The notes: generated by a model not told the origin, from the sequence alone. Counted from the first letter of the stretch, positions 8,388-17,161 are shown. The stretch: DNA of 64,000 nucleotides from Photobacterium marinum (GCF_000331515.1 NZ_AMZO01000035.1:17724-81723), one strand, 5' to 3'. Numbers and translations are program-made.

Positions 8388-8461
8388 TGGAGGCGCGTCC
8401 CGGAGTCGAACCGAGGTCCACGGATTTGCAATCCGCTGCATAGCCACTCTGCCAACGCGCC
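8388..8461 (-). tRNA. cysT: tRNA-Cys (GCA)
   Basis: Reading the minus strand gives a full cloverleaf of 74 nt: acceptor GGCGCGT pairing with ACGCGCC, anticodon loop with GCA, T-arm GGTTCGACTCC, and encoded TCCA at the 3' end. It is single, not in the glyW-cysT-leuZ cluster found in E. coli. Confidence 0.95.
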
Positions 8462-8766
8462 TTCGATAATTTGAAGTTCTTTTGAAGTGCCTGATGTATT
8501 TTGCTCTTCGTGAAGACGAAGCGAATTATCCATATTCAGTTCTTTAGTACAAGTAATTTTCATAGAAAAAGCCACCAGAACGCATCAAAAGCTCAACTCC
8601 CCATCATCTTGTTATTTTTGCCATCAGCTTATGTAAGTGAGCCATAACTTCTTCCCGATGACTTATCACAGAGGTCGATTGAAAAATTGTGAAGTTTTTC
8701 TTACACCTATACTGATAGTTAATTAATGAACCAATCTTAACGAACCACGGTGTCAAGACTTGAAAA

Positions 8767-8782
8767 CAACAAGATATAGTGG
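8767..8782. promoter_or_regulatory. Candidate NrdR box upstream of nrdJa
   Basis: CAACAAGATATAGTGG matches 12 of 16 positions of the NrdR consensus (ACACWATATATWGTGT), including the whole right half except the last base. NrdR normally binds two such boxes about one to three helical turns apart; a clear partner was not found, which lowers confidence. Confidence 0.35.
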
Positions 8783-8783
8783 T

Positions 8784-8797
8784 TTGATCGCAATCCA
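8784..8797. promoter_or_regulatory. Candidate FNR box upstream of nrdJa
   Basis: TTGATCGCAATCCA matches 9 of the 10 fixed positions of the FNR consensus (TTGAT-N4-ATCAA). It sits two bases after the NrdR-like box and 114 bases before the nrdJa start. Oxygen-limited induction would suit an oxygen-independent class II reductase. Its centre is about 55 bases upstream of the start predicted from the extended -10, not the usual 41.5, so the promoter assignment is uncertain. Confidence 0.4.
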
Positions 8798-8910
8798 ACC
8801 ACAACATAGCACATCACCTGCTCAAAGATGTGCTATTAACATAAGTTAGGAAAGTGAATTCCGACCTATCCCATATGTTGTACAAAAGACAAACATAAGG
8901 TGCACTCATA

Positions 8911-11061
8911 ATGGCAAAAACACCCACAGCGAATGAAGGATCTCAGTCAATTGATATCGCTTACCAAGCCACTTCGACCGAAATCTGGGACAGTAAGTAC
9001 CGCCTGAAGTCCAAACATGGCGACGCCATCGACGTCACGCTTGACGATACCTTCAAACGTGTTGCCCGCGCACTTGCAGATTTAGAAGAAGAAAAAGCCA
9101 GAGATCACTGGTACAACGAATTTCTCTGGGCACTTCGCAATGGAGCCATTCCTGCCGGACGTATTACATCTAACGCCGGAGCTTTCGAACATAAACCTGC
9201 AACATCAACCATTAACTGTACTGTTTCCGGTACCATCCAGGATTCGATGGACGACATTCTCGGTAAAGTACACGAAGCCGGGCTGACCCTGAAAGCCGGT
9301 TGTGGCATCGGCTATGATTTCACGACCCTGCGCCCACGTGGTGCATTCGTATCCGGAGCCGGCGCTTACACTTCCGGCCCGCTATCCTTCATGGATATCT
9401 ACGACAAGATGTGCTTTACCGTTTCTTCCGCGGGTGGACGTCGAGGGGCTCAGATGGGAACAATGGATATCCGCCACCCTGACATTATCGAATTTATCCG
9501 CGCCAAGCGCGAAGATGGTCGTCTGCGTCAATTCAATTTGTCCCTTTTAATCACCGAAGATTTCATTGATGCCGTTAAAAATGATCGTCCATGGCAACTG
9601 ATTTTCCCAGTAACGGCCAGAGAAGCTCATCAGGACAAACTTGATCTGCACAATGATAATTCGATCGTCTGGGCAGACTGGCCAACGAGAGAGGATCTGG
9701 TCGAAGACACTGATGGCCGGGTTGCCTGTAAGGTTTACCGAACTATTCCGGCTCGTAACCTGTGGAACATCATCATGACCTCGACTTATGACTATGCCGA
9801 ACCGGGCTTTATCCTGATCGACAAAGTCAACGAAATGAATAATAACTGGTTCTGCGAAGAAATCCGCGCTACCAACCCTTGCGGTGAGCAACCTCTTCCC
9901 CCTTACGGAGCTTGTCTGCTCGGTTCTGTGAACCTAACCAAGTTTGTCCGCGAGCCTTTCACCGATAACGCCAGCTTCGACTGGGATGCTTATCGCCGCG
10001 TCGTCGCTATTTTTACTCGTATGCTGGACAACGTTGTTGAAATCAACAAATTACCGCTGAAAAAACAACGCCATGAAATTGAACACAAACGCCGACATGG
10101 CATGGGATTCCTAGGACTGGGTTCTACAACTACCATGCTTAAGCATAAATACGGTAGTGTTGCCTCAGTCGCCTTTACTGAGCAAATCGCCCAGGAGATG
10201 GCAATTACCGGCTGGAAAGAAGCACTCAGCCTGGCTAAAGAGAAAGGCACAGCTCCGGTGATGGAAGAAGAATTTGAAATCACCACAAAAATGATGCGCC
10301 AACGTCCTGAAATGAAGAAGGACAACATCAAAATCGGCGACAAAGTAAAAGGTAAAGTCCTGCATGCAAAATACAGCCGATACATGCAGCAACTTGCAGA
10401 AGTAGAACCAGTTCTTGTTGATGAACTGGCTGAATATGGCGCTCGCTTCACCCATCACAGCTCTATTGCTCCGACCGGCACAATTTCTTTATCACTGGGT
10501 AACAACGCAAGTAACGGCATTGAGCCAAGTTTTGCCCACCACTACACCCGAAACGTCATCGTGCCGGGTAAAAAAACCAAAGAAAGTGTTGATGTCTACA
10601 GCTTTGAACTGCTGGCTTACCGCGAATTGGTTAATGCCAAAGCCATGCCTTACAGCACAGATGACGATTCAAAATTGCCGGAGTATTTCATCACTGCCGA
10701 TGATATTACCCCGAGCCAGCATATTGAGGTGCAAGCGGCAGCTCAGCGCTGGATAGATTCGTCGATATCTAAAACGGCTAACGTACCGACCGATTTCCCG
10801 TTCGAAGACTTTAAAGACATCTACATGGATGCCTACGACAAAGGACTTAAAGGCTGTACGACATTCCGCTTCAATCCCGAAGCTTTCCAGGGTGTACTGG
10901 TGAAAGAAAAAGATCTTGAAAACACGACTTATGTTTTCACCCTGGAAGATGGCTCAACGATCGAAGCCAAAGGTAATGAAGAGGTCGAATACGACGGCGA
11001 AACTCACACCGCAGCAAATCTGTACGATGCGCTCAAAGAAGGTTATTACGGTAAATTCTAA
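8911..11061 (+). CDS. nrdJa: Class II (adenosylcobalamin-dependent) ribonucleotide reductase, large part NrdJa
   Basis: A 716-residue catalytic subunit that converts ribonucleotides to deoxyribonucleotides using a radical from adenosylcobalamin. The first redox cysteine lies in TINCTVSG (about residue 102) and the radical/glutamate motif NPCGEQPL is at about residues 322-329; KAGCGIGYDF and GCTTFRFN are further family signatures. It has no N-terminal ATP-cone of the long class I type. It stops without the C-terminal cysteine tail, which is encoded by the next gene, exactly as in the split NrdJa/NrdJb of Pseudomonas aeruginosa. The upstream region carries NrdR-like and FNR-like sites. Codon use is slightly richer in GC than the genes that follow. 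Confidence 0.93.
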   Translation: MAKTPTANEGSQSIDIAYQATSTEIWDSKYRLKSKHGDAIDVTLDDTFKRVARALADLEEEKARDHWYNEFLWALRNGAIPAGRITSNAGAFEHKPATSTINCTVSGTIQDSMDDILGKVHEAGLTLKAGCGIGYDFTTLRPRGAFVSGAGAYTSGPLSFMDIYDKMCFTVSSAGGRRGAQMGTMDIRHPDIIEFIRAKREDGRLRQFNLSLLITEDFIDAVKNDRPWQLIFPVTAREAHQDKLDLHNDNSIVWADWPTREDLVEDTDGRVACKVYRTIPARNLWNIIMTSTYDYAEPGFILIDKVNEMNNNWFCEEIRATNPCGEQPLPPYGACLLGSVNLTKFVREPFTDNASFDWDAYRRVVAIFTRMLDNVVEINKLPLKKQRHEIEHKRRHGMGFLGLGSTTTMLKHKYGSVASVAFTEQIAQEMAITGWKEALSLAKEKGTAPVMEEEFEITTKMMRQRPEMKKDNIKIGDKVKGKVLHAKYSRYMQQLAEVEPVLVDELAEYGARFTHHSSIAPTGTISLSLGNNASNGIEPSFAHHYTRNVIVPGKKTKESVDVYSFELLAYRELVNAKAMPYSTDDDSKLPEYFITADDITPSQHIEVQAAAQRWIDSSISKTANVPTDFPFEDFKDIYMDAYDKGLKGCTTFRFNPEAFQGVLVKEKDLENTTYVFTLEDGSTIEAKGNEEVEYDGETHTAANLYDALKEGYYGKF

Positions 11062-11075
11062 GCAGGCGAAATATC

Positions 11076-11765
11076 ATGGTAAAAAAAATCGACAGTAAAA
11101 TTGTTGGCTTCAAAGTAAAAAGTAAGGAGCAGGAAGCTCAGCCCGCTTCACCAGCCAAGCCGGAAGTTGAGCTTGAGCAGATGCATGAATCAATGCCCCG
11201 CCCTGAGAAACTACTGGGAACAACTTACAAACTCAAAACACCGGAACATATTTCAGAGCACTCGCTGTTCATCACTATCAATGATGTTGTTCTGAATGAA
11301 GGCACTGAATATGAAGTTCGCCGTCCTTTTGAAGTTTTCATCAACTCAAAAAGTCTGGAGCATTACCAGTGGATCGTAGCCCTTACCCGCATTATGTCGG
11401 CAGTATTTCGTAAAGGCGGCGATTGCACCTTCCTGGTTGAAGAGTTACGTTCCGTATTCGACCCTCGTGGCGGTTACTGGAACAAAGGGAAATACGTCCC
11501 TTCACTAATTGCAGAAATCGGTAATGTCATCGAACAACACCTGACTGAAATCGGCATGCTGAGTAAACCTGAACCGGATGAACATCAACAAGCATTCATC
11601 AATGCAAAAAAAGCTGAACTAACAAGCAAGCCTAACGAACAAGAAGACGATTATGGCAACTTCCCACCAAGCGCAACGCTTTGCTTTAAATGCCATGCTA
11701 AAGCAGTCATCATCAAAGATGGCTGCCAAACCTGCCTGAATTGCGGTGATTCAAAGTGTGGTTAA
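11076..11765 (+). CDS. nrdJb: Class II ribonucleotide reductase, small part NrdJb
   Basis: A 229-residue protein encoded 14 bases after NrdJa. The middle (about residues 50-155) resembles the TSCPD domain that forms the C-terminal part of single-chain class II and vitamin-B12 reductases; a low-complexity linker (about 170-195) leads to a C-terminal cysteine cluster CFKC-x9-GCQTCLNCGDSKCG. In single-chain enzymes such a tail re-reduces the active-site disulfide, so this separate protein is expected to be needed for turnover. In P. aeruginosa the two proteins form one active enzyme. The ribosome binding site (GCAGG) is modest, which fits coupling to nrdJa. A terminator follows. Confidence 0.88.
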   Translation: MVKKIDSKIVGFKVKSKEQEAQPASPAKPEVELEQMHESMPRPEKLLGTTYKLKTPEHISEHSLFITINDVVLNEGTEYEVRRPFEVFINSKSLEHYQWIVALTRIMSAVFRKGGDCTFLVEELRSVFDPRGGYWNKGKYVPSLIAEIGNVIEQHLTEIGMLSKPEPDEHQQAFINAKKAELTSKPNEQEDDYGNFPPSATLCFKCHAKAVIIKDGCQTCLNCGDSKCG

Positions 11766-11791
11766 CCATCCTTTAAATTCATGATATGAAT

Positions 11792-11824
11792 AACGCCCTG
11801 CAATCGAATACTTTCAGGGCGTTT
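11792..11824 (+). terminator. Terminator of nrdJab
   Basis: Stem AACGCCCTG / CAGGGCGTT with a 14-base loop and a short T run, 27 bases after nrdJb. Confidence 0.65.
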
Positions 11825-11860
11825 ACCTGACATGCTCCGTTGATAAAAAAATAGTCAAGA

Positions 11861-12169
11861 TTATGAATACATTCCCCGATTACTACCTACACGCTCATCT
11901 TTAAAACGGACAACCCGTGCCAACCAGACAACCAATGAGATTGGAACGCCACCGAGTGCAACCATGAGTATCTGTATCATAGTGCTATCACTAAGCTCTC
12001 TAATCACTAGCGTACTCAAGGCTGACAAATGCAGGCAAAATGTAAAAATAACTCCGGCCAGAAAGCTAAATCCAGGTTCATCACCACTTCTTAGTAATCT
12101 AAACAAAGAAGCACAGTGCGCATGTAAAACAAAAAGAGTGAACAGATAACCACAAACCCAAAATAACAT
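11861..12169 (-). CDS. Unknown small membrane protein, second gene of a two-gene unit
   Basis: A 102-residue protein with three predicted membrane helices (residues about 2-22, 36-56 and 65-85) followed by a basic tail RVVRFKDERVGSN. Its ATG shares a base with the stop of the upstream gene (TGATG overlap), and GAGG lies seven bases before it, so translation is very likely coupled. A GTG one codon earlier is a possible alternative. I recognise no family. The AT-rich composition and absence of recognisable domains contrast with nrdJab next door. Confidence 0.6.
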   Translation of the reverse strand: MLFWVCGYLFTLFVLHAHCASLFRLLRSGDEPGFSFLAGVIFTFCLHLSALSTLVIRELSDSTMIQILMVALGGVPISLVVWLARVVRFKDERVGSNRGMYS

Positions 12170-12837
12170 CACAGGTCCTCAGCCTTTAATAATCCACGTT
12201 TTCTCAACTCCTCTCGAGCCTGTTTCATATCTTCATTTGTCATCGACTTCATAACGCTAGCCAAAACGACGACAATTACCGCCACGCGCGATATGTTAGA
12301 AATATTATTCTTTGATATTTTTAATCCTGTGCGTTTCGCGACCTGATTTAAAGATTCCTTCATTATAGGCGTGCCCGCAGCCTCCTCTATATAACCTTTA
12401 AATCCGACCAAAGACACGGAGAAAAGCACACCAGCAATAAAACCAACCTCCCACTTAGGCTCAACTGTAAAAAACCATTTACTAATAATTTCGTTGACTG
12501 TTTTATTTACTTCGAAATAATCACGCAGCTCCTTATCGGAGAGACACCACTTATTCCAACTAGGGTTAGCTAAGTTTTGAGCAATAAGAGATTGAAGCTT
12601 ACCAAATAGGGGCTTGTTACCTAACGCCTCAGCTATTCTTAGTACTCTTTGTTGTTCGATTCTCGGCAATTGTCTATAAAGTACTACCCCCACCAATACG
12701 GGGAAGGCTTTCTCTTTATTTTTGTGAATAAATTGTAGATATTTATCTAGCCCCATGAACTTACATAAGTAAGCAACGGGCTCTTTGATTGCCCCCTCTA
12801 GCTTATACCCTCTTTCTGTCAAAATGATATTAGACAC
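12169..12837 (-). CDS. Unknown 222-residue protein, first gene of a two-gene unit
   Basis: A 222-residue protein of no family that I recognise. It starts at GTG 12837, seven bases after GGGAG. The first half is soluble-looking and helical (LDKYLQFIHKNKEKAFPVLVG, LPRIEQQRVLRIAEAL). A hydrophobic stretch WEVGFIAGVLFSVSLVGF at about 129-146 and another, ISRVAVIVVVLASVMKS, at about 183-199 suggest membrane association. It ends in a charged helix (EDMKQAREELRKRGLLKAEDL). The next gene overlaps its stop codon and encodes a three-helix membrane protein, so the two probably form one complex. AT-richness suggests acquired DNA. No toxin, phage or defence motif was identified. Confidence 0.6.
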   Translation of the reverse strand: MSNIILTERGYKLEGAIKEPVAYLCKFMGLDKYLQFIHKNKEKAFPVLVGVVLYRQLPRIEQQRVLRIAEALGNKPLFGKLQSLIAQNLANPSWNKWCLSDKELRDYFEVNKTVNEIISKWFFTVEPKWEVGFIAGVLFSVSLVGFKGYIEEAAGTPIMKESLNQVAKRTGLKISKNNISNISRVAVIVVVLASVMKSMTNEDMKQAREELRKRGLLKAEDL

Positions 12838-13315
12838 TTATATCTCCCTGATTATTTTGATTAACTTCCATTCCTTACTAGATTAATACTCTATGTCACA
12901 CAGCCTTACATTCAATGTCAGATACAAAAAGCTCGACGCATCACTTATCTTTGTTAGTTGTATTTCAAAAACTCACATATATAGGTAGAGATATACCGAG
13001 AGGCAGCTCAGCATTGACATCACCGACAAGCCATTTATCACACAATTATTACCACCACTTAACATGCACTTATCGAATAAAACCTATATTCCGGTCTATA
13101 GCACACTTTTCCAAACAGCCACTTAAATCCTTGTTTCTTTTGAGGTAATAATATTAATCAAGTTAAGGCAACATCCCGACAGGGCATACTGCATCGATAA
13201 CTCAGATGGTCATTTTGTGAATTTATTTGGTTTCTCAATGTGGTATGAATTATTGATAAAAGAGATATCACCAGCTGTAGACATAACTCCCTAACCACTC
13301 CTTTCGTCACCTGAA
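12838..13315. other. AT-rich gap after the two-gene unit
   Basis: About 480 bases with no supported gene. A 77-codon plus-strand frame at 12915-13148 has no ribosome binding site and an unnatural composition. The right part runs into the structured leader of the next gene. Confidence 0.35.
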
Positions 13316-13452
13316 CGAAATCAGTTCTTACTGAGTTCTTTCGCCTACCCCTGGCTTAGCAATGCCGTCCCGACGGTTTGTTGCCACATAACCGATGCTG
13401 ATAATGACGCTTATCTCAAGTGTGCCTTCGCAGTGTTTTAACTGACATCGGT
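13316..13452 (+). promoter_or_regulatory. Hairpin-rich 5' leader of the yidE-like gene
   Basis: Three hairpins can be drawn one after another directly upstream of the transporter. The first pairs CGAAA and CAGT at 13316-13325 with ACTG and TTTCG at 13330-13343. The second, 13353-13385, is a 33-base stem with outer GGC/GCC, AGCAA/TTGTT and inner CCGT/ACGG. The third pairs ACCGATG (13391-13397) with CATCGGT (13446-13452) across a 48-base interior and is followed by A-rich then T-rich sequence. The ribosome binding site AGGAG lies 22 bases later. It does not match a riboswitch class I know. Confidence 0.4.
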
Positions 13453-13486
13453 AAAAAAGGATTTTTCATTAATCAGGAGACTCACC

Positions 13487-15145
13487 ATGAGTGACATTGC
13501 GCTCTCTATCAGCATACTCGCGCTGGTAGCGGTGCTTGGACTTTGGATTGGGAACTGGCGTGTCTATGGCGTGGGCCTGGGGATTGGCGGGGTGCTGTTC
13601 GGCGGCATTTTTGTCGGTCACTTTACTCACGACTTGGGCCTGGCTCTCGATGCTGAAACCTTGCACTTCATCCAGGAGTTCGGGCTCATACTCTTTGTCT
13701 ACACCATAGGCATACAGGTAGGTCCCGGCTTTTTTGCCTCTCTCAGAAGTTCTGGTTTAAAACTCAATGGATTTGCCGCCCTGGTCGTGCTGATTGGCTG
13801 CATCGTAACCATTATTCTGCATCAACTTTTTGATGTGCCATTACCTGTGATCCTTGGTGTCTTCTCTGGGGCCGTAACAAATACCCCATCTCTGGGTGCC
13901 GGTCAGCAGATCCTATCTGAACTGGGTGCTCAGGAGGGAATGCTTGATCTAACGGGTATGGGTTATGCGGTAGCCTATCCTTTCGGGATCTGTGGCATCC
14001 TGCTCACCATGTGGATTTTACGATTGGTTTTCCGTGTCGATGTCGATGCTGAAGCAGATGACTTTGAACGCAACCACGGTCATAAAAAAGAAAGCCTGCA
14101 TACCATCAACGTCGCAGTTAAAAACACCAACCTTAACGGCCTGCTGCTTAAAGATGTACCGGCGCTGACAGAGGGGGATATTGTCTGCTCTCGCCTTAAG
14201 CGTGATACACATTTATATGTACCTAAGCCGGATACACGTATCGAAACCAATGACCTTCTTCACCTGGTGGGCGATAAACGTGCATTGGAAAGGGCTCGCC
14301 TGGTTATTGGTGAGGAAGTTGACGCTTCGCTTTCTACCCGAGGTACAGAACTGCGCGTTCAGCGTCTGGTTGTAACCAATGAAATTGTACTGGGTAAAAA
14401 AATCCGCGACCTGGATTTAAAAGAAAAGTATGACGTTGTTGTTTCGCGACTCAACCGTGCCGGTGTTGAGCTGGTACCTACCAGCCAGTCTACTCTGCAG
14501 TTTGGTGACATTCTTAACCTTGTCGGTCGCCAGGAAGCGATTGAAGCTGTGAGCGGTATTGTCGGCAACGCTCATCAAAAACTGCAACAGGTTCAGATGC
14601 TGCCGGTGTTTGTCGGTATCGGCCTCGGGGTTCTGCTGGGTTCTATTCCTTTCTATCTGCCAGGCTTCCCGGCGGCAATAAAGCTTGGTTTAGCCGGTGG
14701 TCCATTGATCGTAGCTTTGATCCTGGCCCGTATCGGCAGCATTGGTAAGATGTACTGGTTCATGCCACCTAGTGCCAACCTTGCGTTACGTGAAATCGGC
14801 ATTGTCCTGTTCCTGGCTGTAGTCGGCCTGAAATCAGGCGGCGGTTTTATCGATACTCTGCTTAACGGCGACGGCCTGAGCTGGATGGGATATGGCGCTC
14901 TGATTACTTCCATTCCGCTTATCAGCGTCGGCATCATTGCTCGTTTATTCGGTCAGATGAACTACCTAACGATCTGTGGAATGCTCGCTGGCTCGATGAC
15001 TGATCCACCAGCCCTAGCATTTGCTAACAGTCTGCATTCAACCAGTGGCGCTTCTGCACTGTCGTACGCCACAGTTTACCCTCTTGTAATGTGTTTGAGG
15101 ATCTTATCTCCTCAGCTGCTTGCCCTCCTCCTCTGGGCTATGTAG
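13487..15145 (+). CDS. yidE: YidE-type putative transporter (AspT/YidE/YbjL antiporter family)
   Basis: A 552-residue inner-membrane protein, very close in length and sequence to E. coli YidE (553 residues). Both halves carry the duplicated antiporter domain (GLILFVYTIGIQVGPGFF and PFGICGIL in the first, GIVLFLAVVGLKSGG and AGSMTDPPALAFANS in the second). They flank a cytoplasmic part with two RCK_C/TrkA_C-like modules (about residues 190-380). The family includes the aspartate:alanine exchanger AspT, but the YidE substrate is unknown. AGGAG lies seven bases before the ATG. It is monocistronic, with a hairpin-rich leader and its own terminator. Confidence 0.9.
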   Translation: MSDIALSISILALVAVLGLWIGNWRVYGVGLGIGGVLFGGIFVGHFTHDLGLALDAETLHFIQEFGLILFVYTIGIQVGPGFFASLRSSGLKLNGFAALVVLIGCIVTIILHQLFDVPLPVILGVFSGAVTNTPSLGAGQQILSELGAQEGMLDLTGMGYAVAYPFGICGILLTMWILRLVFRVDVDAEADDFERNHGHKKESLHTINVAVKNTNLNGLLLKDVPALTEGDIVCSRLKRDTHLYVPKPDTRIETNDLLHLVGDKRALERARLVIGEEVDASLSTRGTELRVQRLVVTNEIVLGKKIRDLDLKEKYDVVVSRLNRAGVELVPTSQSTLQFGDILNLVGRQEAIEAVSGIVGNAHQKLQQVQMLPVFVGIGLGVLLGSIPFYLPGFPAAIKLGLAGGPLIVALILARIGSIGKMYWFMPPSANLALREIGIVLFLAVVGLKSGGGFIDTLLNGDGLSWMGYGALITSIPLISVGIIARLFGQMNYLTICGMLAGSMTDPPALAFANSLHSTSGASALSYATVYPLVMCLRILSPQLLALLLWAM

Positions 15146-15152
15146 CACCTTT

Positions 15153-15195
15153 GCAAGTCATCTGCCAGATGATGGGCGGGTGGCTTGCTTTTTTT
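15153..15195 (+). terminator. Terminator of the yidE-like gene
   Basis: GCAAG / CTTGC outer stem enclosing a second stem CATCT / AGATG, followed by seven T residues, eight bases after the stop codon. Confidence 0.75.
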
Positions 15196-15421
15196 CCTCT
15201 CCTATTAACTTACCGCCTTCTTGTCTATCTTCATCTCTTGGCACTTTAATGCTTAAAGGCACATTAATTGTGAGCGACATATCAGTTTGAGACTTAGTGT
15301 GCCTAATTGTGCTGACACTCAATAAAGATGTAACAAACTCCGCCGATAATATTAAGACCAAAAGACGGCATGTATGCCGCGTTAACTTATTTTAGCTATC
15401 AGTAGAAGAGTCCGAGTTGTC

Positions 15422-17110
15422 ATGAATAAACTAAAACTAAAGAGCAAGTTGCTATTACTTAGCTTATTGCCAATGTTCATTTTTATGGGCGTTTCAATAG
15501 GCATTGTTGTATCTCTGGAAAACAAAGCGTTAGACGAACAAGTCACCTATTACAAGGAGCGTTTGATACAAGAACGTAAGGAAAAACTCAAGGATGCAGT
15601 TACCGTTGCTCAACATGGCGTCGATGCAATACTTGCTGAATACAGCAACCCGACAGTCGCACTGCAAAAAGTTCGCGAGCTACTAACGCCGTTGCGCTTT
15701 TCCAGCGATCGTTCTGGTTACTTCTTTATTTATGACATGAACGGTGTGAACCAAGCCCACGCTACATCACCTAAGAATCATGGTCAGAACCGCCTGAACC
15801 TGAAAGATGCTAACGGTGTTTCTTACATCAAAGAACTTATCCAGGCAGCACGTAGCGGTGGCGGTTTTGTTGGCTACAGCTATCCGAAAAGCAGTGGCGG
15901 TCAGCCTCAGCCTAAGCTGAGCTACGCTATCACAGTAAACAACGGTAAGTGGTTCATCGGTACCGGTCTGTACATTGATGATATCGACACTGAAGTTGCG
16001 GCATACCACACTCAAGCGAAAAACAGCATGGAAGAACGCTTTGAACTGGTTCTTCTAAGCGCTCTTGTTCTGGTCGTCGTTTCTGTTATCTGCATCCTAT
16101 TTGTTGCCGGCCGCATGACACGCCCGGTTCAGAACATGGCTCAAACCCTGAACGAAATTGCTGATGGTGAAGGTGATCTGACCCGACGTCTGGATGTACA
16201 AGGCCACGATGAAATTGCGGAACTAGGCGGGGCTTTCAACCGCTTTGTTGAAAAACTGCAAACCATCATCGCACAGGTCTCTCATGTAACTGAAAACGTT
16301 AATGGCGCAGCAGGCAACATCCATGATCAAACTACCCGCCTGACCCAACAGCTTCAGGAACACAACAACGAAACAGAGCAAATCGTAACAGCTGTAACAG
16401 AAATGAGCTCAGCGGCCAGCGAAGTGGCAATGAATGCTAACGAAGTTGCCAATGCCACCAGCGCAGCAAGCACGGATTCTCACTCTGCACAGCAACGTGT
16501 TGACACTTCTGTGGTCTCTATCACAGCCCTTGTTGATGAAGTGGATCAGGCTGCTCAGCACATCCACTCTCTGAACCAGCAGTCACAGAAGATCGACAAT
16601 GTACTGAAAGTTATCGGTGAAATTGCAGAGCAGACTAACCTGCTGGCATTGAACGCAGCAATTGAAGCAGCACGTGCCGGTGAGCAAGGCCGAGGCTTCG
16701 CAGTGGTTGCCGACGAAGTACGCGGGCTGGCAAGCCGTACTCAGTCGAGTACTCAGGAAATCAAAGAAATGCTTGATGAATTGCATGCTCTTGTTTCTCA
16801 AGCCGTATCTTCGATGACCCACAGCCAGTCAACCTGTAACGAAGCCGTAGGTGCAGCGAACTCAATCACCGACAGCCTGTCTTCGGTTACTAACGCCGTT
16901 GAAGCTATCAATGACATGACCAGCCAGATTGCAACTGCAGCAACAGAACAAAGCTCAGTAACTGATGAAATCAACCGCAACATGGTTGCCATTCAGGATA
17001 TCGTTTCTGAATTGATTGAAGCTGGCAGTACATCAGAACAGGTCGTCAACGAACTGAACCACGCAGGAACAGAACTTCAGCATCTTGTTGGTCAGTTCAA
17101 AATAAAATAA
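15422..17110 (+). CDS. Methyl-accepting chemotaxis protein with a single-Cache sensor
   Basis: A 562-residue chemoreceptor: membrane helix at about 10-30, a periplasmic sensor at about 35-195 containing RSGYFFIYDMNG and GKWFIGTGLYIDDID (typical of single-Cache type 2 domains), second membrane helix at about 207-228, HAMP, and the signalling domain with EIAEQTNLLALNAAIEAARA. Single-Cache receptors often bind small carboxylates or amino acids; the ligand is not predictable. The start has a weak ribosome binding site (GAGTTGTC). Stand-alone gene with its own terminator. Confidence 0.92.
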   Translation: MNKLKLKSKLLLLSLLPMFIFMGVSIGIVVSLENKALDEQVTYYKERLIQERKEKLKDAVTVAQHGVDAILAEYSNPTVALQKVRELLTPLRFSSDRSGYFFIYDMNGVNQAHATSPKNHGQNRLNLKDANGVSYIKELIQAARSGGGFVGYSYPKSSGGQPQPKLSYAITVNNGKWFIGTGLYIDDIDTEVAAYHTQAKNSMEERFELVLLSALVLVVVSVICILFVAGRMTRPVQNMAQTLNEIADGEGDLTRRLDVQGHDEIAELGGAFNRFVEKLQTIIAQVSHVTENVNGAAGNIHDQTTRLTQQLQEHNNETEQIVTAVTEMSSAASEVAMNANEVANATSAASTDSHSAQQRVDTSVVSITALVDEVDQAAQHIHSLNQQSQKIDNVLKVIGEIAEQTNLLALNAAIEAARAGEQGRGFAVVADEVRGLASRTQSSTQEIKEMLDELHALVSQAVSSMTHSQSTCNEAVGAANSITDSLSSVTNAVEAINDMTSQIATAATEQSSVTDEINRNMVAIQDIVSELIEAGSTSEQVVNELNHAGTELQHLVGQFKIK

Positions 17111-17132
17111 AACTCACTATCGGACTTAAACC

Positions 17133-17161
17133 AAAAGCCAGACATCAGTCTGGCTTTTTTA
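17133..17161 (+). terminator. Terminator of the chemoreceptor gene
   Basis: Stem AAAAGCCAGAC / GTCTGGCTTTT with a 4-base loop and T run, 23 bases after the stop. Confidence 0.88.

Larger units (their letters stand above)
8462..8910. other. Control region upstream of nrdJa
   Basis: About 450 bases with no credible gene, between tRNA-Cys (minus) and nrdJa (plus). It contains the NrdR-like and FNR-like sites listed separately and an extended -10-like TGCTATTAA at 8831-8839. No cobalamin riboswitch (no B12 box or its flanking stems) was found, although the enzyme uses adenosylcobalamin. Confidence 0.45.

Noticed and set aside
8372..8575. ORF spanning tRNA-Cys
   Set aside because: It reads through the tRNA gene; not plausible as protein.
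8604..8807. 67-residue minus-strand ORF upstream of nrdJa
   Set aside because: It covers the predicted regulatory sites, has no ribosome binding site and no recognisable features.
8462..8910. Cobalamin riboswitch before nrdJa
   Set aside because: No B12 box or surrounding stems were found; protein-binding sites explain control better. The same negative holds for the region before btuC (27954-28077).
12915..13148. 77-residue plus-strand ORF
   Set aside because: No ribosome binding site, odd composition rich in Ser/His/Thr, and no family.
13316..13452. Known riboswitch classes (manganese yybP-ykoY, guanidine) for the yidE leader
   Set aside because: The characteristic conserved loops (for example ACGR loops of mini-ykkC) are not in loop positions here.
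15236..15255. Sigma-54-like TGGCAC...TGC upstream of the 15.4 kb chemoreceptor
   Set aside because: The GG and GC dinucleotides are 9 bases apart instead of 10 and the TTGCA half is incomplete.
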